This document shows positions 32,901-42,582 of a stretch of DNA of 64,000 nucleotides, piece by piece. Source of the stretch: Lampris incognitus (Eukaryota; Chordata; Actinopteri; Lampriformes; Lampridae); NCBI RefSeq assembly GCF_029633865.1, contig NC_079214.1:20850450-20914449 (forward strand), read 5' to 3'. The position numbers and the translations under genes are program-made. How positions within the stretch are numbered: the first letter of the stretch is position 1; every line of letters starts with the position of its first letter. A model generated the notes under the pieces. The model saw only the letters and a list, made by a program, of their open reading frames with translations. It searched no databases and was not told the DNA's origin.

Positions 32901-35900
32901 TGATCCATCAAAGATGACCCGAGTCAGGTCAGTCCAAGGAGGTCAGTCCAAGGGGCATCCACATGGTGCATCAAATATCACTAGGCCTACATGCTTTTAT
33001 GAGGTAACACGGGCTGGTCAAGGTCTACGAGGCTCGGGGGGGGGGGGGGGCTAGCGAAATGCACTAAAGACAGTGCTGTGTCAATGAAAAGAGAGAGGCG
33101 ATGGGAAGAGCAGGGGAGGTGTATAAGAACGACTGAGTTAAAAGTTAGCAGGAGAGCCTCTTTACCTTTGTTGCCACCCTGCACAGAGGCATACGAGTGG
33201 ATGGATGCCCTGGCATTGCCCAGCAAACAGCAGCAGGGGGGTTATTTTTAGTGATGCCCATCTGTTAGCCAGAACGATTCAGTACACCTCTGGCTAAATA
33301 TAGCATGAAGGAGGATGGGACACGGGTCGAAGAGTGTGACTGCTTAACAGCGTTTGTTATTGGATGACCTCTGATGAACTGCCCTCATCAATTCCTTGTG
33401 GTAAGTGTTACTTTAACACACTTGTGGACGTGCTTTCATGTAATGTTTTCTCATCCTTTTTTATTTTTCCCCATGTAATTTTTGCTCGATTGTAACATGC
33501 AAGGAGCACAATTGTTAAAATGTGTCCTATGGGCGTCCGGGTAGCGTGGCGGTCTATTCTGTTGCCTACCAAGACAGGGATCACTGGTTCGAATCCCAGA
33601 GTTACCTCCATCTTGGTCGGGCATCCTTACAGACACAATTGGCCGTGTCTGCGGGTGGGAAACCGGATGTGGGTATGTGTCCTGGTCGCTGCACTAGCAT
33701 CTCCTCTGGTCGGTCAGGGCACCTGTTTGGGGGGGGGGGGACTGGGGGGAATAGCGTGATCCTCTCACGCGCTACACCCCCCTGGCAAAGCTCCTCACTG
33801 TCAGGTAAAAAGAAGTGGCTGGTGACTCCACATGCATGGAGAAGGCATGTGGTAGTCTGCAGCCCTCCCCAGATCAGTGAGGGGGGGGGGGGTAGCAGTG
33901 ACTGGGATGGCTCGGAAAAGTGGGGTAGTTGGCCGGATACAATTGGGGAAAAAAAAAAGGGGGGGGATGCATCCTATATTTAAAGATTAGGCCTATGTGT
34001 CAACAACATTTTTATTTGCCATGAGAATTTTATAAGTCCATTATAATTCTGTTATCCTCTTTCAATGTTGTATTGTGTAAATTGCGTAAACACAACTTCT
34101 ATTGCATGCTGCCCGTCTTGGGAGAGAGATCCCTGCTCTGTTGCTCTCTCTGAGGTTTCTCCCTATTTTTTCTCCCTGTTAAAGGGTTTTTTTTTAGGGG
34201 AGTTGTTCCTTATCCGATGAGAGGGTCTAAGGACAGGATGTTGTGTTGCTGTTAAGCCCACTGAGGCAAATTTGTAATTTGTGATATTGGGCTATACAAA
34301 TAAAATTGCTTTATTTGATTTGACTTTTATTTTAGAACTAATAGTGATTGATAACTGGTACCAGAGACAAAGTTTTATCTTTATCAGATATAATAGTAAC
34401 CCATCTATATTGCTAGTATTCATTCATTGTTATACCCAGCTCCTCCTGGTGTGACCTTCATGACTACAGATGCGGCTGAGGTGCTCGGGCATCCACAGGC
34501 CATACGTAGGCTGAACAGAACGCAGAAGGGAAGGACAGGCAGAGGGGAAATAGAGAGGATGACAAACGTGAATATATGGGGGGATGGGGCGGTGGTGGAG
34601 GGATCCTTGGGGGAAACTAAAAATAGAACCGGGGGGGAGGGGGGCAAGAAGAGTGTGTACACAACAACGAGGGAGATATTGGCCGGGTTATTTTTAGATG
34701 TTTTAAGAATGAACTGTTTAGAAATGGGAGGACAAAAAAAAAAAAGAGAGACGAGGTCTAAAAAGGTTTTACGGCTGAAGGCATGTTCCCTTCACTCAAT
34801 TAAAACAAGGTCTATATTAAGAACCGCTGCCTTCTGCAAATGTAGGTTAGACAGGCGAGGTGTTTGTGCTAATGCGGGTGCTATTACGGGCTGCCATTTG
34901 AGCAGAGAGAGGCCAGTATATAAAACTTAAATTTCTTATCGTGTCCAAGGAGATCAGCGATACACCTCCGAGTCACATTCCTGGTATGTTGAAACTTGGA
35001 TAATAAAATGTGTTTTAAGTGACCATCCAAGCCATCCCATATCTGGCACTGATGTCAAGGCAGGGGTTGACCCTGTGACTCAAGTTCTGACTAATTACAT
35101 ATTTTTTTTGATTGACACACGGTTTCCTCCCCTCAACTATGAGGTAGCCTGCCATGCAGGTTACATCATCACATCTATTCACAAAAGCCTGTCATCTTCT
35201 TTGTATCTATTCACGCTTAGTAGGCGGCAAATAAATTCATCTATGACAACTTATTTTTTAATGGGAATGAATCCGTGAAAGAAAGAAGATCCTGGGTTTG
35301 AGCCCCGGGGTAGTCCAACCTTGGGGGTTGTCCCGGGTCGTCCTCTGTGTGGAGTTTGCATGTTCTCCCCGTGTCTGCGTGGGTTTCCTCCGGGTGCTCC
35401 CGTTTCCTCCCACAGTCCAAAGACATGTAGGTCAGGTGAATCAGCCGTACTAAAGTGTCCCTAGGTGTGTATGTGTCTGTGTGTGTGTCGGCCCTGTGAT
35501 GGCTTGGCGGCCTGTCCAGGGTGTCTCCCCGCCTGCCACCCAATGAATGCTGGGACAGGCTCCAGCATCCCCGCGGCGATCCTGAGTAAGGATAAGCGGT
35601 TTGGATAATGGATGAATGAATGTGTGGCTGAATGTTTCGGCAGGAAATGGAATGAACATTTTCAAAAGTAAAGAAATATTCATTTTGTAACAATTTGTTT
35701 GATTTTCACTTTTAAATTTCATTTGTTGTCCTTGGTATTGTAGCGAATTCAGGGGGCAGCCGGGATGTGAACCCGGGTCTCCTGCACCACGGGCGACTAC
35801 ATATGCCTGCTGGGATAGGCTCCAGCATCCCCGCCACCCTGAGAGCAGGATAAGTGGTTCGGACAATGGATGGATGGATTTGTTGTTTTTGTGATATAAC

Positions 35901-36117
35901 ATGGCATAGTTTTATCTGATAGTTTTATCTACTGCTTCACAGAGTACAATTTAGTGTTTGAATCTTGGCGAACAAACCTTAATAAAGTTATTTTCCACGG
36001 ATATGTAAAATCATCTACGAAACTCATGCAGAGATGAGTATTTGTGATAGAGGCGAGGTTACAATTGAGGCAATGGGACTGTCGTTTTGCATACAATAGT
36101 GGTCTGTCTCTCACTGC

Positions 36118-36193
<76 letters not shown>

Positions 36194-39100
36194 CTGCTGT
36201 TACTGCTGCTGAATATTCAAGGAAGAAAAAAAAAACCCCTGCTGATTTAAAATAGCAGCAGGCTCTGCAGCCACGTCTAGCGCACTCATTGCACAGAATA
36301 CCAACAAGCTGCTGCTCCCAGCACTCCTCCTCTCGCTGCCTCTTACACGCAGAAAAAGATACACAAGCAGCACATTTAAAAAATGGGTACAGAGACACAC
36401 TTCCACCTCCATATCGACACGTGCATGCATGCCTTGCCCTCATGAGGCAATTCTCCCCATGTCCTCCCTTCCCACATCCTTCATCATCAAACAAGGCTCA
36501 TCCCGTCTTGTTTTTGAACCATCTCAAAATGATTGGTTTACTCGTGACAGCATCTTATCAACGATGCAAACGTCTCCTCCGTTTGCCTGCCTTTGGGCTG
36601 CTCCTCTGTTTTTTTTTTGTTTTTTTTTTTACCTCAGCTTCCTTGACATCATCATCTCCGGGATTGGTCAGTGTCAGCTGGGACCACCTATTTCACTATC
36701 AGACACACCCTCTTCAGCAGCGTGGGTTGCCACGTGAGTTTTGCAAGCGAAGCGAGGCCCATTTTGCTTTGAATTCAGCATATGCTATATTTGTGACAGT
36801 AATGCAAAGGTGCAGGTTCTCTAAGTGTAGAAAAATACATAATAATAGATTAAATTCATAAAAATGAATTATTCATATTACTTGGAATGAAAGATTTTTC
36901 AGTTTAAGGTTGTAAGTGGTCACTTGGGCATATCACCAGCAAGCCACAGGATTTTTTTCCTGCCTGAATAAAATGATTTTGATAAGACAAGTGCAGCTTC
37001 ATAGCGTGCAGTACTTACAATGATCTGACACTGCAAGTCTAACCGATTGTGAGCAAGTCAAACCGATTGTGAGGCTACAACCAAACTACAGTGAAAAATG
37101 CTGCCGTCCACTGAAAAGACCTCTGAGGCATCTAAGAACAGAAAAATGTGATCAACATGAATAAATAAGCTGAAATTGATGCAGAAGCAGGTAAGGGTAA
37201 CTGGTAACCATGTTAAAGATATCAACAGCAGTAAAAGGTGCTTTTTTTCTTACCATTTCAATGTATTCAACTGTTCATTTGGTTAATAGCCTTAAGTATA
37301 CATCATTTGACCATGTCAAGCAAATGTTCTCTACATAATTTTAACTACACTACTTTCTGACAACCATATGAATATCTTTAACCTATCATCCAGTATGTGC
37401 TGGCCTCTGAGCCTGTTCTACAAATAGGCCTCTCTGATTTGCGAATTCAACTAATAAACTGAACAGTTATGGGATCTATAAAATTACCTGGGAACAGCTA
37501 TCCCTTGAGACAGAAACTGGCTGGGGTTGCAGCAATATTGAGGTTGGTAAAAACTACAGCAGTAAAAGGTAAAGTGGTTGGGTGGGGGAGGGACATTTTT
37601 TGCATCAACTTTGCATCAACTGCAGGGATGACCAGAGCTAGAACAGCATGACATGGCTGAGAGGGTGTCCTCATCACTCAGCACAAAGCATGGCAAACAC
37701 ACACACACACACATAGCTGTAGCCGTTGATCTTGAGTCTAAGTTATGAATGACTCTAGTACTGTTACATAATCAGGCCATGCTCTCAAGGCTCAAGTTTG
37801 CGTCGGTAAGAAAAACTTTGTGAATGAAACATGGAGAGGGAAGCAGATCAGTCTCATTTTGCCTGGTTGTACATACTGAAATGTTCTGAAATGCATGCGA
37901 AAACCATGAGAAATATCTTGTATGCTATGAAAAAACAGAAGCAATGTCTGATAAATTTCTATTTTATTTGTTTATGCAACGAAGAAGTAAAAAAACAACA
38001 ACATATCAGCCTAAAGAATGAAGACTCCCTAATGAGCCAGTGAACTAATTTGCCTTCTTCGCTCACTCTGCACCTACTCTGAACTAGGGCTGGGCAATGT
38101 ATCGATATTATATCATGATATGAGACTACACATCGTCTGGAATTTTGGATATCGTAATATCGTGACATGGCACAAGTGTCTTTTTCCTGGTTTTAAAGGC
38201 TGCATTACAGTAAAGTGATGTAATTTTCTGAACTTAGCAGACCTTTCTAGCTGTTCTGTTATTTGCCTTTACCCACTTAGTTATTATATACAGTGCATCT
38301 GGAAAGTATTCACACCCCTTCACTTTCCCCACATTTTGTTATGTTACAGCCTTATTTCAAAATGGATTAAATTCCTTTTTTCCCTCATCAATCTACATAC
38401 AATACCCCATAATGACAAAGTGAAAAAGGTTTTGTAGAAATTTTTGCTAATTTATTAAAAATAAAAAACTCAAATATTGCATGTACATAAGTATTCACAC
38501 CCTTTGCCATGACACTCAAAATTGAGCTCAGGTTCATCCTGTTTCCACTGATCATCCTTGAGATGTTTCTACATCTTGATTGGAGTCCACCTCTAGTAAA
38601 TGCAATTGATCAGACATGATTTGGAAAGGCACACACCTGTCTATATAAGGTCCCACTGTTGACAGTGCATGTCAGAGCAGAAACCAAGTCATGAAGTCAA
38701 AGGAATTGTCTGTGGACCTCCGAGACAGGATTGTATCGAGGCACAGATCTGGGGAAGGGTACAAAAAAATTTCTACAGCTTTGAAGGTCCCGAAGAGCAC
38801 AGTGGTCTCCATCATTCGTAAATGGAAGAAGTTTGGATCCACCAGGACTCTTCCTAGAGCTGGCCGCCCAGCCAAACTGAGCAATCGGGGGAGAAGGGCC
38901 TTGGTCAGGGAGGTGACCAAGAACCCGATGGTCACTCTGACAGAGCTCCAGCGTTCCTCTGTGGAGATGGGAGAACCTTCCAGAAGGACAACCATCTCTG
39001 CAGCACTCCACCAATCAGGCCTTTATGGTAGAGTGGCCAGACGGAAGCCTCTGCTCAGTAAAAGGCACATGACAGCCCGCTTGGAGTTTGCCAGAAAGCA

Positions 39101-41428
39101 CCTAAAGGACTCTCAGACCATGAGAAACAAGATTCTCTGGTCTGATGAAACCAAGATTGAACTCTCTGGCCTGAATGCCAAACGTCACGTCTGGAGGAAA
39201 CCAGGCACCTCTCATCACCTTGCTAATACCATCCCTACAGTGAAGCATGGTGGTGGCAGCATCATGCTGTGGGGATGTTCTTCAGCGGCAGGAACTGGGA
39301 GACTAGTCAGGATCGAGGGAAAGATGAATGGAGCAAAGTACAGAGAGAGATCCTTGATGAAAACCTGCTCCAGAGCGCTCAGGACCTCAGACTGGGGCGA
39401 AGGTTTACCTTTCAACACGACAACGACACTAAGCACACAGCCGAGACAACGAAGGAGTGGCTTCGGGACAAGTCTGTGAATGTCCTTGAGTGGCCCAGCC
39501 AGAGCCCAGACTTGAACCCCATTGAACATCTCTGGAAAGACCTGAAAATAGCTGTGCAGCGACGCTCCCCATCTAACCTTACAGAGCTTGAGAGGATCTG
39601 CAGAGAAGAATGGGAGAAATACCCCAAATATAGGTGTGCCAAGCTTGTAGCTTCATACCCAAGAAGACTTGAGGCTGCAATCGCTGTCAAGGGTGCCTCA
39701 ACCAAGTACTGAGTAAAGGGTGTGAATGCTTATATACATGCAATATTTCAGTTTTTATTTTTAATAAATTTGCAAAAACTTCTATAAAACCTTTTTCAAT
39801 TTGTCATTATTGGGTATTGTATATAGATTGATGAGAAAAAAAAGGAATTTAATCCATTTTGGAATAAGGCTGTAACATAACAAAATGTGGGGAAAGTGAA
39901 GGGGTGTGAATACTTTCCGGATGCTCTGTAGGCAATACAGATGATTGGCAAAAATCTGATTGTGTAAATGTTTTGTGAAACATCTTTCATACTGTGGCCT
40001 TATGTAAATAAATACACGAGCCAATCAGTTAATATTTCTAGAAAATGTTGCAGCTGTTTGTGATTGACCAATTCTTTCCAACCCCAGTTATGTTTATGCG
40101 TGTTTAGACATTAACTTGACATGCAAACAGTCAATTCCAACGTTCCTCACTGAGCCAATAAGCAGGTTGGGCAGGTGGACAGTATTAAAACTGATTTTGG
40201 TAATCCCTTCCACTTGTAATCCAATCCCAAGATTAAAGAGTTTGTACCGAATGCCACAGGCCAGCATGATCATCACCCATATACTCTCTTTCGAGTCAAA
40301 ATAACATTTCTCAAAAGCAACCTTGTCTTCTGTCATCTCTGAACACAAATACAACAACAGCATAGCATGAGCTGAAGAAACATGAGGAAACTTGTTCCTT
40401 TATCACCAACTGGAGCCAAGAAACAGCCCACTCTTGTGCAAGAAAGACACAGCAGAGCACACTGGGTGCTCTGTGGTGACTGGGTCAAAGTACACAATGC
40501 AACCCAGAGTCTGATATTAACAGTTTTTCAGCATAATGTAACAAACGTGCCTTATCGACCCAAATGTAGTTTTACTTTTCTAGATCTGTAAAATGTAATG
40601 GACTGCAAAATATAAGAAACAGGATTAAAAAAAAAAGGAAAGCACAGACCAAGTAACGTAGATATTGTAATAGGGGTCTCATATTTCTGCCCAATTAGCA
40701 AAGAATGCCATGCATTTCAATAGTTCAACTGAACAATTGGTGGACAGTCCCCATTAGCATAAAGGCTACTTCAACTTTACTGGTGATTAGTCGTGCATCA
40801 GAAGCATAGCAAAAAAAAAAAATATATAATAAAATAAAAACATCTATATTAGAAAGTGAAGGGATTTAGAACGACAAAACATGTATGACAGTGTTTAACT
40901 TGAGGTGAACGCAGTCAAATTCAAGCTAGAGAAGAAGAGTCCTTTCCAACTGTTATGTTAGTATTTAGCACTAGCCGACCTTTTCTTTTTAACTACCCGT
41001 TTTAAGAAAATGGGTTTAACTTGACAATTTATTAAACAATGACCATTTGAATAAATTGTTGTTTTCTACACTGGGCTGAAGTAGAGAACAAACGGTCGAG
41101 TTGAGTCGGATGGAGAGTATTGTGCAACTGACGGGAGCGGAGACAACAGTGCGGGCTATAGTGCGCTAACACATGCGATGTGTTTTGCGTGCTCTGCCTT
41201 TTCTTTTCAGGAACAAGATGAAGTGATAGTAACATATACGATTAGCTCACCTGCCCATCTTCCAAGTCGTGCCGGTGACACCAACCGTCCATTCCCTAGC
41301 ACCCACACCCTCAGTCCGGAGAGCAGCCGGTAAACGGAGCACACAGACACCCAGGCCGCGGTCAGAGCACCGATCCAAAAAAGTGGTGCTTCTACCGCAC
41401 GTAATAGCGCTTCTCCACTCGTCGACAT
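21095..41428 (-). CDS. hsd17b12: hsd17b12, very-long-chain 3-oxoacyl-CoA reductase (complete, 11 exons)
   Basis: The ER enzyme that reduces 3-ketoacyl-CoA to 3-hydroxyacyl-CoA with NADPH in fatty-acid elongation; it is also a 17-beta-hydroxysteroid dehydrogenase. Coding exons: 41428-41251, 32451-32405, 32169-32094, 31787-31680, 30384-30320, 29773-29729, 27838-27804, 27285-27204, 23063-22998, 22704-22555, 21202-21095. These total 960 bases, 319 residues and a TAG stop, with phases that agree at every junction. Visible features: N-terminal hydrophobic segment (about 14-36), cofactor motif TGATDGIG (62-69), NNVG (138-141), catalytic Ser195, Tyr208 and Lys212 (YSASK), and a KxKxx-type ER-retrieval end (KQKQG). 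Human HSD17B12 has 312 residues and the same 11-exon plan. I could not decide between fish paralogues a and b. Intron 8 has a GC donor. Introns are loaded with repeats, most of all the 8.8 kb intron 1. Confidence 0.96.
21532..21900. mobile_element. hAT-type MITE, 369 bp, with 8-bp target duplication
   Basis: Terminal inverted repeats start CAGGGGCGTGCGCAC and end GTGCACGCCCCTG. Direct repeats AGTACATG flank both sides (21524-21531 and 21901-21908), the 8-bp duplication expected of hAT elements. No transposase. It lies in hsd17b12 intron 10. Confidence 0.85.
22245..22385 (-). repeat. tRNA-derived SINE, family C
   Basis: Contains GGCCAAATGGTTACAGCGC and a Pro/Cys-like B-box region CCGGTTCCAGCC, then GCTGCATGTCACCCCCC and a CACTGTCACTATCTAATAAA end. 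The same family as the insertion at 26221-26378, in opposite orientation. Confidence 0.6.
22555..22704 (-). CDS. hsd17b12: hsd17b12 exon 10
   Basis: Between CTTGCAG and GTGAGT. Encodes [20 protein letters not shown], then [12 protein letters not shown] and [10 protein letters not shown]. 150 bases. Confidence 0.95.
22998..23063 (-). CDS. hsd17b12: hsd17b12 exon 9
   Basis: Between ATCATAG and GTAAGA. Encodes [20 protein letters not shown] and IQ. 66 bases, phase 0. Confidence 0.95.
23579..23818 (-). repeat. tandemly duplicated SINE-A head plus flank
   Basis: Two direct copies of about 119 bp, starting at 23579 and 23698. Each carries a reversed SINE-A head (GGGATTCGAACTGGCGATC then TACACTACCCGGAC) followed by the same unique flank (GTACTGTTGACGAATGAGAC). 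The duplication happened after the SINE inserted. Confidence 0.8.
24555..24906 (+). mobile_element. RTE-clade LINE 3' fragment
   Basis: A 5'-truncated copy of the element at 53200-54335: GGACAGGATTAGGAATGATT near its start, then a [11 protein letters not shown]-type C-terminal coding remnant with frameshifts, GTGGCGACCCCTAACGAGAG, and a (TAG)n tail at 24880-24906. It lies in hsd17b12 intron 8. Confidence 0.85.
26095..26527 (-). repeat. fish retroposon, family D, split by SINE C
   Basis: It contains GGAGCAGTGGGCAGCTGCAG, ACCCACGCAGACACAGGG, AACATGCAAACTCC and GGGTTCGAACCCAGGACC, a tRNA-like B box in reverse. The unbroken relative at 52612-52912 is nearly identical. The interrupting insert is 26221-26378. 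Confidence 0.8.
26221..26378 (-). repeat. SINE family C insertion with 15-bp target duplication
   Basis: Flanked by perfect direct repeats CATGCATGTCTTTTT at 26206-26220 and 26379-26393. The interior (CAGTGACAGTAGAGAGAGAC, ATGACATGCAGCAAAGGGCC, GTGTGAACCCAGGC) matches 22245-22385. Target-primed retroposition is clear. Confidence 0.9.
27204..27285 (-). CDS. hsd17b12: hsd17b12 exon 8 (catalytic Ser/Tyr/Lys)
   Basis: Acceptor TTTTCAG. Encodes [20 protein letters not shown] then TVYSASK, with catalytic Ser, Tyr and Lys. The donor is AAG/GCAAGT, a GC instead of GT, and otherwise matches the consensus. Any GT-using alternative would break the join to exon 9. Confidence 0.93.
27804..27838 (-). CDS. 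hsd17b12: hsd17b12 exon 7
   Basis: Between CCTCTTAG and GTAGGT. Encodes [11 protein letters not shown] plus two bases. 35 bases. Confidence 0.94.
28014..29006 (-). mobile_element. Tc1-like transposon, inactive, both ends present
   Basis: Left terminus CACTACATGGCCAAAA and right terminus (reverse complement) CACTTTATGGCCAAAA. The transposase is on the minus strand. The same family as 10529-11712. It lies in hsd17b12 intron 6. Confidence 0.85.
28098..28535 (-). pseudogene. Tc1 transposase C-terminal remnant, catalytic residues lost
   Basis: The longest open piece reads [15 protein letters not shown], then [11 protein letters not shown], where Lys replaces the second catalytic Asp, then [14 protein letters not shown], where the residues between SPD and HLW (including the catalytic Glu) are deleted. 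The N-terminal HTH domains upstream are unreadable. Inactive. Confidence 0.85.
29221..29510 (+). repeat. fish retroposon, family E, full copy
   Basis: Starts near CATTATAATTCTGTTATCC. The centre has CCTGTTAAAGG and a T-run. It ends GGGCTATACAACTAAAATTG then ACTTGACT. Direct comparison with 34033-34325 shows collinearity along the whole length. Confidence 0.85.
29729..29773 (-). CDS. hsd17b12: hsd17b12 exon 6
   Basis: Between CTTTCAG and GTGAGT. Encodes [15 protein letters not shown], with the conserved Asn of the SDR N-S-Y-K tetrad region. 45 bases. Confidence 0.95.
29880..29928. repeat. (GT)n-(GC)n microsatellite
   Basis: GT run followed by a short alternating CG run, in hsd17b12 intron 5. 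Alternating purine-pyrimidine DNA able to adopt Z-form. Confidence 0.95.
30320..30384 (-). CDS. hsd17b12: hsd17b12 exon 5
   Basis: Between CAACAG and GTGAGT. Encodes the NNVG motif and [16 protein letters not shown]. 65 bases. Confidence 0.95.
31096..31320. mobile_element. fold-back element with about 53-bp inverted arms
   Basis: The left arm (31096-31148) includes GATCGAACTGTTTCCCC and GAGATCTGTTTCCCCC. The right arm (31264-31320) is its near-perfect reverse complement. The spacer has GTTAGGTTAAG repeats and a direct partial copy of the arm start at 31248-31263. No coding. In hsd17b12 intron 4. Confidence 0.75.
31680..31787 (-). CDS. hsd17b12: hsd17b12 exon 4
   Basis: Between TTTTCAG and GTAAGA. 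Encodes [20 protein letters not shown] and on to LEIGVL. 108 bases, phase 1 to phase 1. Confidence 0.95.
32094..32169 (-). CDS. hsd17b12: hsd17b12 exon 3
   Basis: Between TTTGCAG and GTGAGT. Encodes [20 protein letters not shown] and on to SKSI plus one base. The Arg after ILIS-type strand beta2 fits NADPH preference. Confidence 0.95.
32405..32451 (-). CDS. hsd17b12: hsd17b12 exon 2
   Basis: Between ATCTAG and GTGAGA. Encodes [16 protein letters not shown], the Rossmann cofactor-binding turn. 47 bases. Confidence 0.95.
32799..32868. repeat. 70-bp near-perfect palindrome
   Basis: Arms of about 31 bases (starting ATTATACTGCTAGGAACC and ending GGTTCCTAGCAGTATAAT) differ at about one base. They are built from GGTTCCTAGGAA units. 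Weaker symmetry extends outward on both sides. In hsd17b12 intron 1, 350 bp upstream of exon 2. Confidence 0.9.
33530..33962 (+). repeat. tRNA-derived SINE, family A, reference copy
   Basis: The head GTCCGGGTAGCGTGGCGGTC (A box) and CACTGGTTCGAATCCC (B box) is tRNA-like. It is followed by GACACAATTGGCCGTGTCTG, a body with poly-G runs at 33731-33742 and 33882-33892, and an A-run at 33949-33958. About 430 bp, in intron 1. Confidence 0.85.
34033..34325 (+). repeat. fish retroposon, family E, full copy
   Basis: Collinear with 29221-29510 and, inverted, with 17184-17480. Ends GGGCTATACAAATAAAATTG. Confidence 0.85.
34330..35280. other. no gene seen (hsd17b12 intron 1)
   Basis: Several short frames on both strands without recognisable content. 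G- and GA-rich at 34540-34670. Confidence 0.45.
35283..35620 (+). repeat. family D retroposon with LINE-type tail
   Basis: Starts with a B-box-like GGGTTTGAGCCCCGGGG, then GAGTTTGCATGTTCTCCC, GTGTCTGCGTGGGTTTCC, GTCCAAAGACATGTAGG, and the tail GGCGGCCTGTCCAGGGTGTC to ATGGATGAATG. The forward version of 26095-26527 and 52612-52912. Confidence 0.8.
35739..35880. repeat. partial SINE-B fused to LINE tail
   Basis: 35739-35800 matches SINE family B up to GGGCGACTAC. 35803-35880 is the GGCTCCAGCATCCCCGC to ATGGATGGATGG tail. The direct fusion suggests template switching or a later deletion. Confidence 0.6.
36119..36190. repeat. (CA)n microsatellite
   Basis: About 36 uninterrupted CA units. The CV and HT poly-dipeptide frames across it are artefacts. 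Confidence 0.97.
36880..38085. other. no gene seen (hsd17b12 intron 1)
   Basis: AT-rich intronic sequence with a short CA run at 37697-37712. Nothing else supported. Confidence 0.5.
38291..39928 (+). mobile_element. nearly intact Tc1-like transposon (IR/DR type), 1638 bp
   Basis: Flanked by TA at 38289-38290 and 39929-39930. The termini CAGTGCATCTGGAAAG and (reverse complement) CAGAGCATCCGGAAAG belong to inverted repeats of about 220 bp. Each repeat carries an outer and an inner binding repeat: AAGTATTCACACCCC at about 38304 and AAGTATTCACACCC at about 38489, mirrored at 39712 and 39899. The transposase between them has a single frameshift. Confidence 0.93.
38691..39712 (+). pseudogene. Tc1 transposase, one 2-base frameshift from intact
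   Basis: Frame 1 (38691-39352 useful part) starts [20 protein letters not shown], with two HTH motifs ([30 protein letters not shown]), the GRPAKL linker, WSDETKIE (first Asp) and [12 protein letters not shown]. Around 39343-39352 an AG-repeat run moves reading into the frame that continues [26 protein letters not shown] (second Asp), [11 protein letters not shown] (Glu, DD34E spacing) and ends STKY TGA at 39712. All three catalytic acids survive. The run looks two bases too long, a slippage change. About 340 residues in total, the usual Tc1 size. Confidence 0.9.
40000..41200. other. no gene seen (hsd17b12 intron 1, 5' part)
   Basis: AT-rich intron with no recognisable repeat or RNA. Short frames at 40094-40591 have no recognisable content. 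Confidence 0.5.
41251..41428 (-). CDS. hsd17b12: hsd17b12 exon 1 (coding)
   Basis: The ATG at 41428 begins [18 protein letters not shown], with a hydrophobic anchor and then [10 protein letters not shown]. The exon ends at RLGRWA plus one base before donor GTGAGC. 59 codons plus 1. Confidence 0.93.
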
Positions 41429-41640
41429 AGCTGTTTGAATATACACGCAACTATGAATCCGTTCGACAGTAATTAAACAGCCTTCGACCTTACTTTCTAC
41501 TGTAAATATTGCTTACAGCACAAGTCATGACTGCATGGTTAAATCTGTAGGCTCTCTCACTTCCGTGTCGAGCACTTCCGCATCGGCCCCATGTTGCACC
41601 GTGATTGGTTTAAATGTAAGTCAGTTAATAGGCGCGCTTC
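41429..41640 (-). promoter_or_regulatory. hsd17b12: hsd17b12 promoter region, TATA-less
   Basis: Upstream of the ATG on the minus strand are two ETS-type sites CGGAAGTG (41565-41558 and 41580-41573) and a CCAAT box (41608-41604). No TATA box. This is the usual layout of a broadly expressed gene, consistent with a lipid-elongation enzyme. The exact transcription start is not visible. Confidence 0.55.
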
Positions 41641-41649
41641 GTGAATGGT

Positions 41650-42480
41650 TAAAATCGTACCTGCGCAACCTCCGGATGGAAAAGCTCAATTTCAAAGCGT
41701 GCCTGTAATGTAACGTTCGCAACATTGGCTCTCTTTCAACTTTATAATCCCATCTCAGGACGCACCTTTTCAAACTGGCACATTCAGTCTGATCCGCGCT
41801 TCACTGAGTTTTATACTTATCTGTTGTATTAACTTTTTTTGTTGTCTACCCTTCTTTGTTTTGATTTTGTGCTGTCTGGTACAGTGCTGCTTGCTTCTTT
41901 CCCCCCCAGTTGTGTTATGTAAGGAGTCATTGAGCGCTCTGATCAAAGGCGCCCTCAAATAAAATTTAATGCTATTATTATTATTATCATTATTATTGTT
42001 ATTATTATTATTATTATTTATTTGCTTTTATGTTTTTTTCTCCTTTGATTTTGTTTCTATGTCACCTGCTTTGGACCAAAACAGCTGCAATACAATTGAT
42101 CCCAATCGTCTTAAATAGTAATTCTAATATACAGCATGACACCAGCTTCCCTTGTCAGGCTACAATGTCAGGCTTCAAACAAAGACAAAAATAAGACGTT
42201 TTCCTTGCATTCATTCAGCTCTACTAGTTTAGGTTATGATGCTAGTAACATGCTTATAAAACCTTTTTACCTTCCATAGATTTCTTTTTTGCAAGCTGAA
42301 ATTGTCCTTGGGGAAATAGCAGCCATTAATTAAAGATAAAATCATCTAAAACAGGTTAAGCAGCTGTAGTTTAATAGTAGTCTGTGGCATGAATTCTTCA
42401 CTATGCTTTTGCCTGTCTTTGTAAATTCCTAAACATGTGAAGACAGAACTCACTCATTTCGAGATCAGATTAATCTAAAA
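41650..42480. other. no gene seen
   Basis: Intergenic AT-rich sequence with an ATT trinucleotide run near 41970-42020. Confidence 0.5.

Positions 42481-42582
<102 letters not shown>

Larger units (their letters stand above)
38087..40000. mobile_element. hAT-type MITE split by a Tc1 transposon
   Basis: The left part starts AGGGCTGGGCAATGTATCG with TATCGATATTATATCATG, the familiar AT/CG-rich end of a fish hAT MITE, then TTAAAGGCTGCATTACAG and CTTTACCCACTTAG to 38290. The continuation after the Tc1 is about 39945-40000 (GATTGTGTAAATGTTTTGTG). The right terminus is degraded or missing. Confidence 0.7.

Noticed and set aside
33530-33600. Possible tRNA gene
   Set aside because: It is the head of SINE family A, with several copies sharing the same non-tRNA body.
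36111-36494. Frames with long Cys-Val or Thr-His repeats (also at 44600, 45411, 45612, 46015)
   Set aside because: They are translations of CA/GT microsatellites with no flanking coding signal.
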